A stretch of DNA of 64,000 nucleotides from CAYRNR01 sp964425605 (GCA_964425605.1 CAYRNR010000021.1:1-64000); one strand, 5' to 3'. Counted from the first letter of the stretch, positions 35,448 through 44,225 are shown. The notes: generated by a model from the sequence alone, not told the origin. Numbers and translations: made by a program.

Positions 35448-37643
35448 ATGGTTCGTCGGATCGTCCGGAATCTCCTCTTGATCGTCTCGGTCGCCGCCGC
35501 CACGAGCGCCTCGGCCAACGCCGTGCTGCTCGAGGGCAGCGACGGCGCCGTCGTGCGCACCGCTCGCCAGCAGATCCACACCGTGGTGGAGGCGCAGGTG
35601 GCCACCACCGAGGTCACCACCACGTTCCACGCCCTGTCCTCGGACACGGCGCTGTTCTGCTTCGACGTGCCCGAACAGGCGGCCGCGTTCGAGCTCGTGC
35701 TGATCCTCGACGGCGAGGAGCAGGTCGCCGAGGTGGGAGTGGGCGACCAGGCCGACTACCCGGAGGACATGGGCCACGGCGACGCCAGCGACCTCGCCGC
35801 GTACCTCGGAGAGAACCCCATGCGCACGTGGGTGTCCGACATCCCCGAGGGAGCGGAGGTGGCGTTCCGGCTGTCCTACGTGGAGCTGCTGCCCTACGAC
35901 TTCGGCGAGGTCACCTACACCTTCCCGATGGCGCCCTTCGAGGGCGACGAGGACCGCATCGGCCGCCTCGCATTCGTGCTCGAGCTGAGCACCGAGCGCA
36001 CCATCGAGGCCTTCGACACCAGCATGGACGGCGCCGTGGTCACCACGCATTCGGACACGGAACAGTCCGTCACCGTGGTCGCGCGCAACACCGAGCGCGA
36101 CGCGGACGCGACGGTCTCGTACCGCGTCGCCCAGACCGAGCTGGGCCTGAACCTGTGGGCCTACCGGCCGCGAGAGAATCCGTGGGTGGACGAGGACGAC
36201 GGCTACTTCCTGCTGCTGCTGGAGCCCCCCACCGAGTCCGAGGAGGTGTCGGACAAGGTGTTCACCTACGTGCTCGACCGCAGCGGCTCCATGTTCGGCT
36301 ACAAGATCATCGACGCGCGCAACGCCGCCATCACCGCGGTCGAGGGCCTCAACGAGGGCGATTACTTCAACATCATCGCGTTCGACAGCATGCTCGAGTT
36401 CTTTGCCGAGAGCCCCGAACCGGCCACCGATTCCAACCGCGCCGCGGCCGTCTCGTTCATCGAGGGTATCGTCCCGGCGGGCTCCACCGCGATCCACAAG
36501 GCGCTGATGGCAGCCCTCGAGGAGGGCGGTGCGTCCATCAGCGGTCAGATCGGCGGCGGCCTGGGCATCGCACCGGCCGGGGACGAGCCCTCGTTCGGCG
36601 AGCCGGGAGGCTGCCTCGGCAGCGGCGGCGAGGCGCAACCCCAGGGGGACGACGACGACTTCAACGACGCGTCCGAGGACCCCCTCGGCGGCGACGACGA
36701 CGAGCCCACGGGCAACGACGACGACGAGGGCGACGCGGACGACGACGACGTCCCGGTCGGCACCGCTCCCCGCGTCATGATGTTCCTCACCGACGGGCTG
36801 CCCACGTCCGGGATCACCAACCCCCAGACCATCCTCGAGGACGTGGATCAGGCCAACGTCAACGACACCGCCATCTACTCCGTGGCCATCGGCGACGACG
36901 CCGACGAGGGCTTCCTCGAGGCGTTGGCCTCGCAGAACCGCGGCGCCTCGGTCCACATCGGCGCCAACGACGACCTGCAGGTCCAGCTCGAGGAGCTCTT
37001 CCTTCGCATCAACAACCCCCTGCTCGTCCGACCCCAGCTCGACCTCTCCGGTGGAATCCCCTACGACGTGCTGCCGGAGGAGCTGCCGGACCTGTTCATC
37101 GGCAACCAGCTCGTCATCGTCGGTCGTTATGTCGAGCCCGACACGCTCGTCGTGGAGCTCACGGGCGAAATCGACGGCTCCCTCACCCGTTTCGACTACA
37201 CCGACGAGCTCCCCAAGATCGACGAGGCCAACTCCTTCGTCGGACGCATCTGGGCCGTGACCATGGTCCAGCACCTGCTCGCCCGTATCACCGCCGAGGG
37301 GGAGCTCCCCGAGCTCGTGGACCAGGTCACCCAGCTCGGCCTCGACTACGGCATCAACACCCCGTACACGCCCTTCAGCTTCGACACGGGAGACGACGAC
37401 GGCGGCGATGACGACGACGCCTACGAGGGCGACGACGACGACGCCCAATGGGGCGACGACGACGACGCGGCTGACGTGTACGGCGACGACGACGCAGGGT
37501 ACGCCGTGGACGACGAGGCAGGCGGTATCGCGGGGTGCTCCTGTGCTCAGCCCGGGATCACGTCCCTGGATCCCGCGGTCGTTCCGATGGCGATCCTCGC
37601 GCTGGTGATGGTGCTGCGAGGGAGGTCGCGGCGGAGGGACTGA
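35448..37643 (+). CDS. VIT/vWA surface protein with Asp-rich insert and C-terminal anchor
   Basis: A 731-residue exported protein. Signal peptide (about 1-24), a VIT-type beta domain (about 30-160, 'TARQQIHTVVEAQVATTEVT' and 'YVELLPYDFGEVTYTFPMAP'), then a von Willebrand A domain with the MIDAS motif DRSGSM near residue 277 and 'MMFLTDG' near 446. Between these two vWA motifs lies an inserted stretch of about 70 Gly- and Asp-rich residues. After the vWA the chain ends in another poly-Asp stalk, 'AGCSCAQ', a helix and RGRSRRRD, a sorting-type tail. Inter-alpha-trypsin-inhibitor-like proteins of this type act in adhesion; partners are unknown. Confidence 0.83.
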   Translation: MVRRIVRNLLLIVSVAAATSASANAVLLEGSDGAVVRTARQQIHTVVEAQVATTEVTTTFHALSSDTALFCFDVPEQAAAFELVLILDGEEQVAEVGVGDQADYPEDMGHGDASDLAAYLGENPMRTWVSDIPEGAEVAFRLSYVELLPYDFGEVTYTFPMAPFEGDEDRIGRLAFVLELSTERTIEAFDTSMDGAVVTTHSDTEQSVTVVARNTERDADATVSYRVAQTELGLNLWAYRPRENPWVDEDDGYFLLLLEPPTESEEVSDKVFTYVLDRSGSMFGYKIIDARNAAITAVEGLNEGDYFNIIAFDSMLEFFAESPEPATDSNRAAAVSFIEGIVPAGSTAIHKALMAALEEGGASISGQIGGGLGIAPAGDEPSFGEPGGCLGSGGEAQPQGDDDDFNDASEDPLGGDDDEPTGNDDDEGDADDDDVPVGTAPRVMMFLTDGLPTSGITNPQTILEDVDQANVNDTAIYSVAIGDDADEGFLEALASQNRGASVHIGANDDLQVQLEELFLRINNPLLVRPQLDLSGGIPYDVLPEELPDLFIGNQLVIVGRYVEPDTLVVELTGEIDGSLTRFDYTDELPKIDEANSFVGRIWAVTMVQHLLARITAEGELPELVDQVTQLGLDYGINTPYTPFSFDTGDDDGGDDDDAYEGDDDDAQWGDDDDAADVYGDDDAGYAVDDEAGGIAGCSCAQPGITSLDPAVVPMAILALVMVLRGRSRRRD

Positions 37644-37670
37644 GCGCCGCTGCGCCGCTCACGGGGCGGC

Positions 37671-37764
37671 GGTGACCTCGGTGCGCCGCATCTCGAAGGC
37701 GGCGACAGTCACGGTGTGGCCGGGGAGCTGGTCGTCGGTGCCGGTGGCGGGGAGGCCCATCTCG
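37671..37764 (-). pseudogene. 94-bp remnant of the SUMF1-like lipoprotein gene
   Basis: This stretch matches 42093-42186 at 85 of 94 positions without gaps, in the same orientation. Translated on the minus strand it reads EMGLP-TG-DDQLP-HTVT--AFEM-RTEVT, the same segment as in the intact 272-residue protein. Nothing of the gene before or after this segment is present. It is the trace of a partial duplication or of a lost paralog. Confidence 0.8.
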
Positions 37765-37818
37765 GGACAAATGGGGTGTGCATGGGGCACGCGCGACAGA
37801 GGCGGGAGGTGCGGGGTC

Positions 37819-37824
37819 TATAAT
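37819..37824 (+). promoter_or_regulatory. consensus TATAAT upstream of the RCC1-like gene
   Basis: A perfect -10 hexamer sits 8 bases before the GTG at 37832, so transcription would begin at or very close to the start codon (leaderless message). No good -35 hexamer is visible at 16-18 bases. Confidence 0.45.
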
Positions 37825-37831
37825 CGAGGGA

Positions 37832-38794
37832 GTGCCACGTCCAGCCGACCACGGGAATCCCACCGACTCACCCGCGAGGGCGCGCGTCGGCGTCTTCGTC
37901 GCCCTGATACTCGCGTGCCCGGCCTGCCACCTCGAGCCGCCCTTCCCGTACACCAAGTGGCTCGAGGTGTCTGCGGGCTTCTTCCACTCGTGCGGGGTGA
38001 CACAATGGGGCGAGGTCAAGTGCTGGGGATGCAGGGATCCCGAGGTGCTGGAGTGGCCCAACACCGGGCAGTGCGACGCGCCCGAGGGCACGTTCCTGCA
38101 CGTCTCCGCCGGCTACACGCACTCGTGCGCGATCGACAAGGACGGCGCTCTTCACTGCTGGGGCTGCGAGCACACACCGGCGGACATGGGCCAGTGCGAT
38201 CCGCCGGAGGGTGCGTTCACGCAGGTCTCGGTGGGCTACTACCACTCCTGCGCGATCGACGAGGATGGGCGGGCGACGTGCTGGGGATGCCGGCAGGACT
38301 CGAGGAGCGCCGACCACGGGCAGTGCGACGCTCCCGACGACCAGTTCAAGCAGGTGAGCGCAGGCGATCACAACAGCTGCGGTGTCCGGTCCGATGGATC
38401 GGTGGCCTGCTGGGGATGCCGTGACTGGTATTACCGGGGAGAATGCACCCCCCCCGCGGGGCAGTTCCTCGAGGTGAGTACGAGCCTCTTCGAGATCTGC
38501 GGACTCCGAACGGACGGCACGGTGATCTGCCGGGGAAGCGACTGGTTGTCGCACGACGAGCCAGCCACCCCTTTCGTCACGATGGACGCCGGGGGGTTCT
38601 TCGCCTGCGGTGTGGACGCCGATGGACACATCGAGTGCTGGGGAAACAACGGCTCTCGCCAGTGCGAGCCCCCGCTCGACGGCTCCTACACGCACGTCAG
38701 CGGGGGCAGCTCCCACGCCTGCGGCCTGACCACCGACAGCGAGGTCGTGTGCTGGGGCGCCGGCGGCGACGGCGAGTGCAGCGTGCCGCGCTGA
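37832..38794 (+). CDS. RCC1-like repeat lipoprotein, Cys-rich
   Basis: A 320-residue protein from the GTG at 37832, with a signal peptide and lipobox 'LILACPAC'. About seven repeats of an RCC1-type propeller blade follow, each of the form V-AG--HSCA-D-DG---CWG ('VSAGYTHSCAIDKDGALHCWG', 'VSVGYYHSCAIDEDGRATCWG' and so on). Four blades carry an extra CWGC with a short insert. RCC1-like propellers in secreted bacterial proteins have no common known function. An upstream ATG at 37778 would give an unusually long leader. Confidence 0.75.
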   Translation: MPRPADHGNPTDSPARARVGVFVALILACPACHLEPPFPYTKWLEVSAGFFHSCGVTQWGEVKCWGCRDPEVLEWPNTGQCDAPEGTFLHVSAGYTHSCAIDKDGALHCWGCEHTPADMGQCDPPEGAFTQVSVGYYHSCAIDEDGRATCWGCRQDSRSADHGQCDAPDDQFKQVSAGDHNSCGVRSDGSVACWGCRDWYYRGECTPPAGQFLEVSTSLFEICGLRTDGTVICRGSDWLSHDEPATPFVTMDAGGFFACGVDADGHIECWGNNGSRQCEPPLDGSYTHVSGGSSHACGLTTDSEVVCWGAGGDGECSVPR

Positions 38795-38855
38795 ATACGC
38801 GGTCCATCCCCGTGATGAACGCCGAGGAGAGAGAAAACGGACGTGAACAGCAGAG

Positions 38856-39890
38856 CTACATGGGAATCCACGTGGCTCCCCCGTAGATGATTCCATCGTA
38901 TCCGTGACCGCTGGCGTCGTAGAGGATGTTCCCCGTACCTTCCTCGATATCCCATCGACCGAGCAAGTCGGACGGATCGATCGAACCGGATTGGATGAAC
39001 TGTTGTTGGATCTCGGCTTCTGTCAGTGCTCTTCCCCAAATACGAGTCTGGGAGATCAGTCCCTCGAACTTGTATGCGTTGCTGGTGTCGGATCGGCAAC
39101 CGATGTCGAAGGAGTCGTCGTTGGCCAGCATCGTCCCGGACGCCGGCTGTGATGCATCGAGAACACCGTCGACATAAATGCGCATTTCCGAGCCGTCGTA
39201 TACCGCGGCCACGTAGGTCCAGGTGCCCCCCTGGATGCTGTTGGCCCCGCCGTACAGCTCGTAGAAGCCTGCGTCGGTCCCGACCTGGAACCGCATGGAA
39301 TCCGCGTTGAAGCCGGGACCATCCCATGACCAATAGTGGAGAGTGAATCCCGAGTCAGGTGGATCCGGTTCATCGAACCGCTTCGAGACAACCGTGAGAC
39401 CGCAACCCGAATCGTTGTCCACGGGGTTGATCCATGCCTCGATCGTCAGCGCTTGGTCGAGTTGATCGAATTCGACCTGGTCGCCGACGATGACACAGTC
39501 GTCGAAGCTGTCGAAGTCCAGCGCCCACAGGTCGTCGACAGCCGACGTGTCGTCGTCCCCCGCGTCATCGTCTCCCGCGTCGTCGTCCCCTGCATCGTCG
39601 TCACCAGCGTCATCGTCCGCGTCGTCGTCTCCGACGTCATCATCACCGTTGTCGTCATCATCCCCGCTGCATGCTGTCGCGGCTTCACAGCCATCGTCGT
39701 CGCAGTCGGTGAGCCCGTCCTGGTCGTTGTCGACTCCGTCGCTGCACTCATCGGCCTCGTCGCCCTCGAATCCGAAATCGACGTCGTCGTCCGCGCCATC
39801 GTCGTCCGTACCGATCTCGCCAGAACCACATCCTGCGGACGCGGTAGCCATACCGAGGAACACCACGAGGAGCAGATTGTGGGTTCGCAC
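38856..39890 (-). CDS. lipoprotein with Asp-rich linker and LamG-like domain
   Basis: A 344-residue lipoprotein (lipobox 'ATASAGC'). A Cys/Asp region with one MopE-like unit ('ECSDGVDNDQDGLTDCDDDGC') is followed by a stalk of GDDDA repeats. The C-terminal 220 residues are a concanavalin/LamG-type sandwich: 'ALTIEAWINPVDN', 'GTWTYVAAVYDGSEMRIYVDGVL', 'FEGLISQTRIWGRALTEAEI' and a closing 'YDASGHGYDGIIYGGATWIP'. LamG folds bind glycans or proteins. The start is GTG. The gene looks less GC-biased than its neighbours. Confidence 0.8.
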   Translation of the reverse strand: MRTHNLLLVVFLGMATASAGCGSGEIGTDDDGADDDVDFGFEGDEADECSDGVDNDQDGLTDCDDDGCEAATACSGDDDDNGDDDVGDDDADDDAGDDDAGDDDAGDDDAGDDDTSAVDDLWALDFDSFDDCVIVGDQVEFDQLDQALTIEAWINPVDNDSGCGLTVVSKRFDEPDPPDSGFTLHYWSWDGPGFNADSMRFQVGTDAGFYELYGGANSIQGGTWTYVAAVYDGSEMRIYVDGVLDASQPASGTMLANDDSFDIGCRSDTSNAYKFEGLISQTRIWGRALTEAEIQQQFIQSGSIDPSDLLGRWDIEEGTGNILYDASGHGYDGIIYGGATWIPM

Positions 39891-39971
39891 TTCGCCACCT
39901 CCCTGGCTGCCAACTTACCACGGGGAATGCCACCGCGGGTTTGATAGATTTGGGACCGAGGAGGTGTGGGG

Positions 39972-40454
39972 ATGAGACCATTGGGCGTGGGTTGCTGGGC
40001 GGGCCTTCTGATGTCGGCGTGGGCCCTGGCGGGCTGCAAGTGCGAGCCGGGACACATCCAGCCGTGTGACTGTGGCGCGGAGGGGACGGGTGAGTCGGTG
40101 TGCTCGGACACCGGCGCCACGTGGGGAGAATGCCAGTGCCCCATCTGCGACCCGGGTGAGACCGAGGAGTGTCTGTGCTACCTGGGCTACGAGGGGTTCC
40201 TGACCTGCTCGGACGACGGTCTGGATTGGGGAATCTGCGAGTGCAATCCCTGCGCGGAATACGTCAACATCGTGTGCGGCTGCGAAGGCGTGGAGGATTT
40301 CTACGAGGCCATCGGGACCACCTGCGCAGACACGTACCAGCCGCTCATCGACGAGGGGGATCCAGAGGCCTGCGCGCTGGCGATGGACGCCTTCGAGGCG
40401 GCGGGTGGCTGTGACCAGTTCGGCAACCTGGGAGACGATGACGATACCAACTGA
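39972..40454 (+). CDS. Cys-rich lipoprotein, short paralog
   Basis: A 160-residue lipoprotein (lipobox 'AWALAGC') with about 20 Cys. It shows 'CKCEPGHIQPCDCG', 'CQCPICDPGETEECLC', 'CECNPCAEYVNIVCGCEGVED' and 'YEAIGTTCADTYQPLI'. It ends in 'GDDDDTN', where its neighbour continues with a poly-Asp linker and a further domain. The two genes are clearly paralogous and tandem. No family was recognised; the paired Cys suggest a disulfide-bonded EGF-like module. The ATG at 39972 has a GAGG ribosome site. Confidence 0.72.
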   Translation: MRPLGVGCWAGLLMSAWALAGCKCEPGHIQPCDCGAEGTGESVCSDTGATWGECQCPICDPGETEECLCYLGYEGFLTCSDDGLDWGICECNPCAEYVNIVCGCEGVEDFYEAIGTTCADTYQPLIDEGDPEACALAMDAFEAAGGCDQFGNLGDDDDTN

Positions 40455-40459
40455 GCCGG

Positions 40460-40488
40460 CGTGCCATCGTCCCCTGTGAGATGGCACG
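40460..40488 (+). terminator. 9-bp hairpin between the two Cys-rich paralogs
   Basis: CGTGCCATC (40460-40468) and GATGGCACG (40480-40488) are exact reverse complements around an 11-base loop. There is no T-run, so it is a terminator, a processing site or a regulatory hairpin ahead of the second paralog. Confidence 0.5.
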
Positions 40489-40513
40489 GCGGTCGCGGTG
40501 AGGAGGGCGTCCG

Positions 40514-41479
40514 ATGAGGAGACAGCTTGTCTGGGGAACCCTGTTGCTGATGATCGGGGGAATGTCCGCGCTGGGCTGCCAGGAGTGCGAGCCCGGTCAC
40601 ATCGTGACATGCGACTGCGGTGAGGGGGCGCGCGGCCAGGCGGTGTGCATGGACGACGGCTCCTGGACCGACTGTTCTTGCCCGATCTGCGAGCCAGGCG
40701 CCACCCAGGCGTGCACCTGCAGCCAGGGGATCGCCGGGACCGAATCGTGCACCGAGAACGGGCTGGACTGGGGTTCGTGCGAATGCAGCCCCTGTGCGGA
40801 GTATGTGGACACGATCTGTTCGTGTGAAGGCGTCGAGGACTACTACGAGGCCATCGGCACAACCTGCGTGGACACCTATCAACCGTTGATCGAGGAGGGA
40901 GATCCGGACGCCTGCGAGCTCGCTCTCGATGCGTTCGAAGCCGCTGGCGGGTGCGATCAGTTCGACCTTCCCGGTGACGACGACGACGACGACATCGGCG
41001 ATGACGATGACGTCCCCCCCGCCTACCAGGGCGATATCCAGATGGCCGACGCCCTGGTCTACGGCGAATGCACCGCCACCGTGGAGGTCGATCCGGCACA
41101 CCCCGAGAACGTCCCGGAGGGCTGGTTCGAGTTCGAGATCGAGCTCGCGGGCTGGGCCATGGATTGCTGGATCAACTTCTGGGACCACCTCTCCGACTAC
41201 TGCGAGGCCTATGATCCGGACACCGGGGATCCCTGTGAGAGCGACGGCTACACCCGCCCCGGCTGGGACATGACCAACGACGCCTACGGCTGGGACCCCG
41301 TCTACGGTTTCTGGGACTACTGGACCGCGTACATCGAGTACTTCCAGGACCTGGCCACTGCCAGCGCCCAGGGTGAGTCCGTCTTCGTCTGCGAGAACGC
41401 CGGTGTGGATTTCACCACCGAGTTCTGCTGTCAGGACGACTACACCGAGGTGCTCTACTGCCGGGAGTACAGCTGGTAG
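40514..41479 (+). CDS. Cys-rich lipoprotein, long paralog with C-terminal domain
   Basis: A 321-residue lipoprotein (lipobox 'GMSALGC'). Residues about 20-155 repeat the short paralog nearly motif for motif ('CPICEPGATQACTCSQG', 'CECSPCAEYVDTICSCEGVED', 'YEAIGTTCVDTYQPLI'). A poly-Asp linker follows ('GDDDDDDDIGDDDD'), then a Trp/Tyr-rich domain of about 145 residues ('WAMDCWINFWDHLSDYCEAY', 'YGFWDYWTAYIEYFQD') not present in the short paralog. Function is unknown. The linker sits exactly where the short paralog stops. Confidence 0.75.
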   Translation: MRRQLVWGTLLLMIGGMSALGCQECEPGHIVTCDCGEGARGQAVCMDDGSWTDCSCPICEPGATQACTCSQGIAGTESCTENGLDWGSCECSPCAEYVDTICSCEGVEDYYEAIGTTCVDTYQPLIEEGDPDACELALDAFEAAGGCDQFDLPGDDDDDDIGDDDDVPPAYQGDIQMADALVYGECTATVEVDPAHPENVPEGWFEFEIELAGWAMDCWINFWDHLSDYCEAYDPDTGDPCESDGYTRPGWDMTNDAYGWDPVYGFWDYWTAYIEYFQDLATASAQGESVFVCENAGVDFTTEFCCQDDYTEVLYCREYSW

Positions 41480-41519
41480 TCCCGGCCTGATCTCCCCCCA
41501 GCCTCCCCTCTCCGAGGCC

Positions 41520-42338
41520 CTACCTCGCGCACCTGAATCCCTGCGCCCCCCCACCGATATCCGGGTTGTACTCGTACCGCTCCGACACCCGCAGGTCGTC
41601 TGGATCGCTGAAGTAGCATCCACCGCGCGCAGAGCGCTTGGTACCCTCGGGTTCCTCCCAGGCCGACCCATCGCCGGGCGCGCCGACGTAGTCGTCGTGG
41701 TACCAGTCCTGGACCCACTCCACGACGTTGCCAGCCATGTCACACAGATCCTGGCCGGTGTTGCCGTCGGTGCGGCTGCATACGGGGAAGGTGCCGCCCT
41801 CGCCGCAGCCGTCGGTGACGATGTGGTCGTCGGAGAGGACGGCGAAGTCGCAGGTGGCGCGGTCGTCGCCCCAGGGGTAGGCGATGTCCTGGCCCTGGCC
41901 GCGGGCGGCGTACTCCCACTCGGACTCGGTGGGGAGGCGGCCGCCGACCCAGGCGCAGTAGGCGGTGGCCTCGTGCCAGTCGACGCAGTTGATGGGGTGG
42001 TCGCCGCGGTCGTCCTCGTCCCAGTTGCAGTCCTGGCCATGGGCGAGCTCGTCGCAGCCGTTGGCGGTGACGCACTCGGTGTACTGGGCGACGGTGACCT
42101 CGGTACGCCACATCTCGAAGGCGGACAGGGTCACGGTGTGGCTGGGGAGCTGGTCGTCGGCGCCGGTGTCGGGGAGGCCCATCTCGTACGCACCGCCAGC
42201 GATGCTCAACCAGTCGCCGTCACCGGTGTAGGGATCGACGGTCCTGTCCTCCTCGTAGCCCTGGTAGTCCCCTCCCGGGCAACCGGCGAGGGCCAGTGAA
42301 CAGGCGAACAGGATCGAGATTTCCAGGGCTTGTCGCAT
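41520..42338 (-). CDS. SUMF1/FGE-sulfatase-fold lipoprotein
   Basis: A 272-residue lipoprotein (lipobox 'SLALAGC'). The rest is a formylglycine-generating-enzyme-type fold: 'AGGAYEMGLPDTG', 'FEMWRTEVTVAQYTECV', 'HPINCVDWHEATAYCAWVGG', 'RLPTESEWEYAARG', 'DMAGNVVEWVQDWY' and 'RSARGGCYFSDPDDLRVSERY'. The catalytic Cys pair of true FGE is not in the usual place after RGG, so it is probably a binding or structural relative, not an active sulfatase activator. GGAG precedes the ATG at 42338. A broken copy lies at 37671-37764. Confidence 0.85.
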   Translation of the reverse strand: MRQALEISILFACSLALAGCPGGDYQGYEEDRTVDPYTGDGDWLSIAGGAYEMGLPDTGADDQLPSHTVTLSAFEMWRTEVTVAQYTECVTANGCDELAHGQDCNWDEDDRGDHPINCVDWHEATAYCAWVGGRLPTESEWEYAARGQGQDIAYPWGDDRATCDFAVLSDDHIVTDGCGEGGTFPVCSRTDGNTGQDLCDMAGNVVEWVQDWYHDDYVGAPGDGSAWEEPEGTKRSARGGCYFSDPDDLRVSERYEYNPDIGGGAQGFRCAR

Positions 42339-42389
42339 CAAATCTCCAGTCGGCGGCTCTGCAGCAGCGGGTTCGGGTGTGTTCGGGAC

Positions 42390-44189
42390 TCAGCGCGATT
42401 CGAACACCACCCTGGGGTCGTCGTCCTGGGGCAGCGGCCAGCCGCCGCCGTCCGCCAGCGTCCCGTCGTAGGCGGACACGTACTCGATCATCGCGTCGCG
42501 GATGTTGTCGGGGAGGCGCTGGACCCGCTCGGCGGGCAGGTCGGCGTACATCTGGCTGATGGAGTCGGGGCGGTCCCAGAGGTAGTCGGGGAGGACGACC
42601 TGGAAGCGGCCGGCGGGATCGAGGGTGCGGCCGTCGGTCAGCGTGGCGGAGTGGAGGCGGTCGCGCTCCCAGGCCTCGTTCTCACCGTCGCCGTCGATGT
42701 CGCGCCACTGGCCGTCGCCGGGATCGACGACGAGGGTGATGCCGGCGAGCTGGACGAAGGAGTGGGAGCCGCTGGTGACGATCTCCAGGATGGTCTCGAG
42801 CTCGTCGCCCGTCAGATCGAGGACGACGAAGCGGTTGTCGAAGGGGAACAGGGCGTGGAAGTGACAGAGGTTGAGTTCGCCAGCGGGGAGGTTCATGCGG
42901 AGGCTGCCGCTGTTGAGCAGGGCGACATCCGCGCCCTCCACGTGGGCCAGCATCGCGTCGGCGACCAGGGTGCCGGCGGCGGACTGGCCGTCGCCGCCGC
43001 GGCGGATCTCGAGGGCGGCCGTTGCGAGGGTGTCGGAGCACAGCGCGTGGACCTGCTCGACGTACTCCGCGAGGATCGCGTCCACCTCGGGATCGGGCAA
43101 CACCGGCTTGTCGTTGTACACGGCGGGGAGCCAGGGGCCCTTGGCCTTGTAGTCGAAGCAGCTGTCGCCGTCCTCGGGCATCTGCTCGCACAGGGCGATG
43201 GGATCGGCGACGGTGGTCCGCGTGCGGTCCACCCTCCGGGTCTCGGGATCGACCCAGAGGTCCACCCTGCCGAGGGCGCGCCCCCGCGAACCCGACTCGA
43301 CGACGGCGACACCGTCCACCAGGGACGCCAGCCACGCGTGGCGGTGCCCGAGGAACACGGCGTCCACCTCGCCGGCGGCGCCGTCCAGGACGCCCACCAG
43401 CTCGTCTTCCGGGGTGCAGTCCTGGATGGGCGGCCAGCGGCCGTCGCCGCGGCACCCGCCGTCCAGGTGGCCGAGCACGACGATCACCTCGGCGCCCTGC
43501 TCTCGAAGCGCTGCGGCCTCCCGCTGGACCGCCGGGCCCACGGGATCGAACGCGAGCCCGACCAGGTTGTCGCCGGAGGTCACCGACGGCGTGGTCTCCG
43601 TGGCCAGGCCGATGAGGCCCAGCTTCACGCCCTTGAGCTCGACCATGTGCGTCGAACCCAGCCAGGGAGGGAGCGTCGCCCCGTCGCCCGTGGCGCGGAC
43701 GTTCGCCGCGAGGATCGGGTAGCCGCCGCGCTCGGCGAACTGGGCCAGCGCTCCCAGCGGTTCGTCGCCCTCGTTCTCGGTGCGGGAGTGGGGACCGACC
43801 GGTCCATAGTCGAACTCGTGGTTGCCCAGCGCCGCGGCGGTCAAGCCGAGGTACCTGTAGAAGTCCGCCACGGGCGCACCCTCGAAGTGGTTGCACAGCA
43901 GCGGCCCCTGGAGCATGTCCCCGGCGTCGACCACCAGCGTGCCGCCGGGGTTCTCGGCGCGGACGGCCTGGACGTACCCCGAGAGCATGGCCGCGCCGCC
44001 CTTGCGGGGTGATGTGTCCGCGGACACGGCGGGGCGGTCGAGCAGCGCGCCGTGGAGGTCGTTGATCCCCAGCAGGGTCAGGTGGATCGGCTCGCCGTCA
44101 TCCGCTGGCGCGGGATCGACATTGCGCGTGGCGCAGCTCGGCAGGGCGACCACGGCGGCGAGGAGACAGAGGGGAGACAGTCTGGACAC
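42390..44189 (-). CDS. 5'-nucleotidase/UshA-family lipoprotein
   Basis: A 599-residue lipoprotein (lipobox 'VVALPSC'). The metallophosphatase domain has the full metal set: 'LGINDLHGAL', 'VVDAGDMLQGPL', 'AAALGNHEFDYG', 'VVLGHLDGG' and 'AVFLGHRHAWLA'. The C-terminal substrate domain (about residues 355-560) shows 'SAAGTLVADAMLAH', 'ALLNSGSLRMNLPAG' and 'FVQLAGITLVVDPG'. These enzymes release phosphate from nucleotides or sugar nucleotides outside the cytoplasm. Start is GTG. Length is typical. Confidence 0.9.
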   Translation of the reverse strand: MSRLSPLCLLAAVVALPSCATRNVDPAPADDGEPIHLTLLGINDLHGALLDRPAVSADTSPRKGGAAMLSGYVQAVRAENPGGTLVVDAGDMLQGPLLCNHFEGAPVADFYRYLGLTAAALGNHEFDYGPVGPHSRTENEGDEPLGALAQFAERGGYPILAANVRATGDGATLPPWLGSTHMVELKGVKLGLIGLATETTPSVTSGDNLVGLAFDPVGPAVQREAAALREQGAEVIVVLGHLDGGCRGDGRWPPIQDCTPEDELVGVLDGAAGEVDAVFLGHRHAWLASLVDGVAVVESGSRGRALGRVDLWVDPETRRVDRTRTTVADPIALCEQMPEDGDSCFDYKAKGPWLPAVYNDKPVLPDPEVDAILAEYVEQVHALCSDTLATAALEIRRGGDGQSAAGTLVADAMLAHVEGADVALLNSGSLRMNLPAGELNLCHFHALFPFDNRFVVLDLTGDELETILEIVTSGSHSFVQLAGITLVVDPGDGQWRDIDGDGENEAWERDRLHSATLTDGRTLDPAGRFQVVLPDYLWDRPDSISQMYADLPAERVQRLPDNIRDAMIEYVSAYDGTLADGGGWPLPQDDDPRVVFESR

Positions 44190-44225
44190 GGGGCCCTCCA
44201 GCGGCGGCTTGCATGGATGATACAG

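Noticed and set aside
40483..40497. Second sigma-54-like site TGGCAC-N5-TCGC
   Set aside because: The -12 box has a mismatch in TTGC, the start site would be only a few bases from the start codon at 40514, and the bases are part of the 9-bp hairpin.
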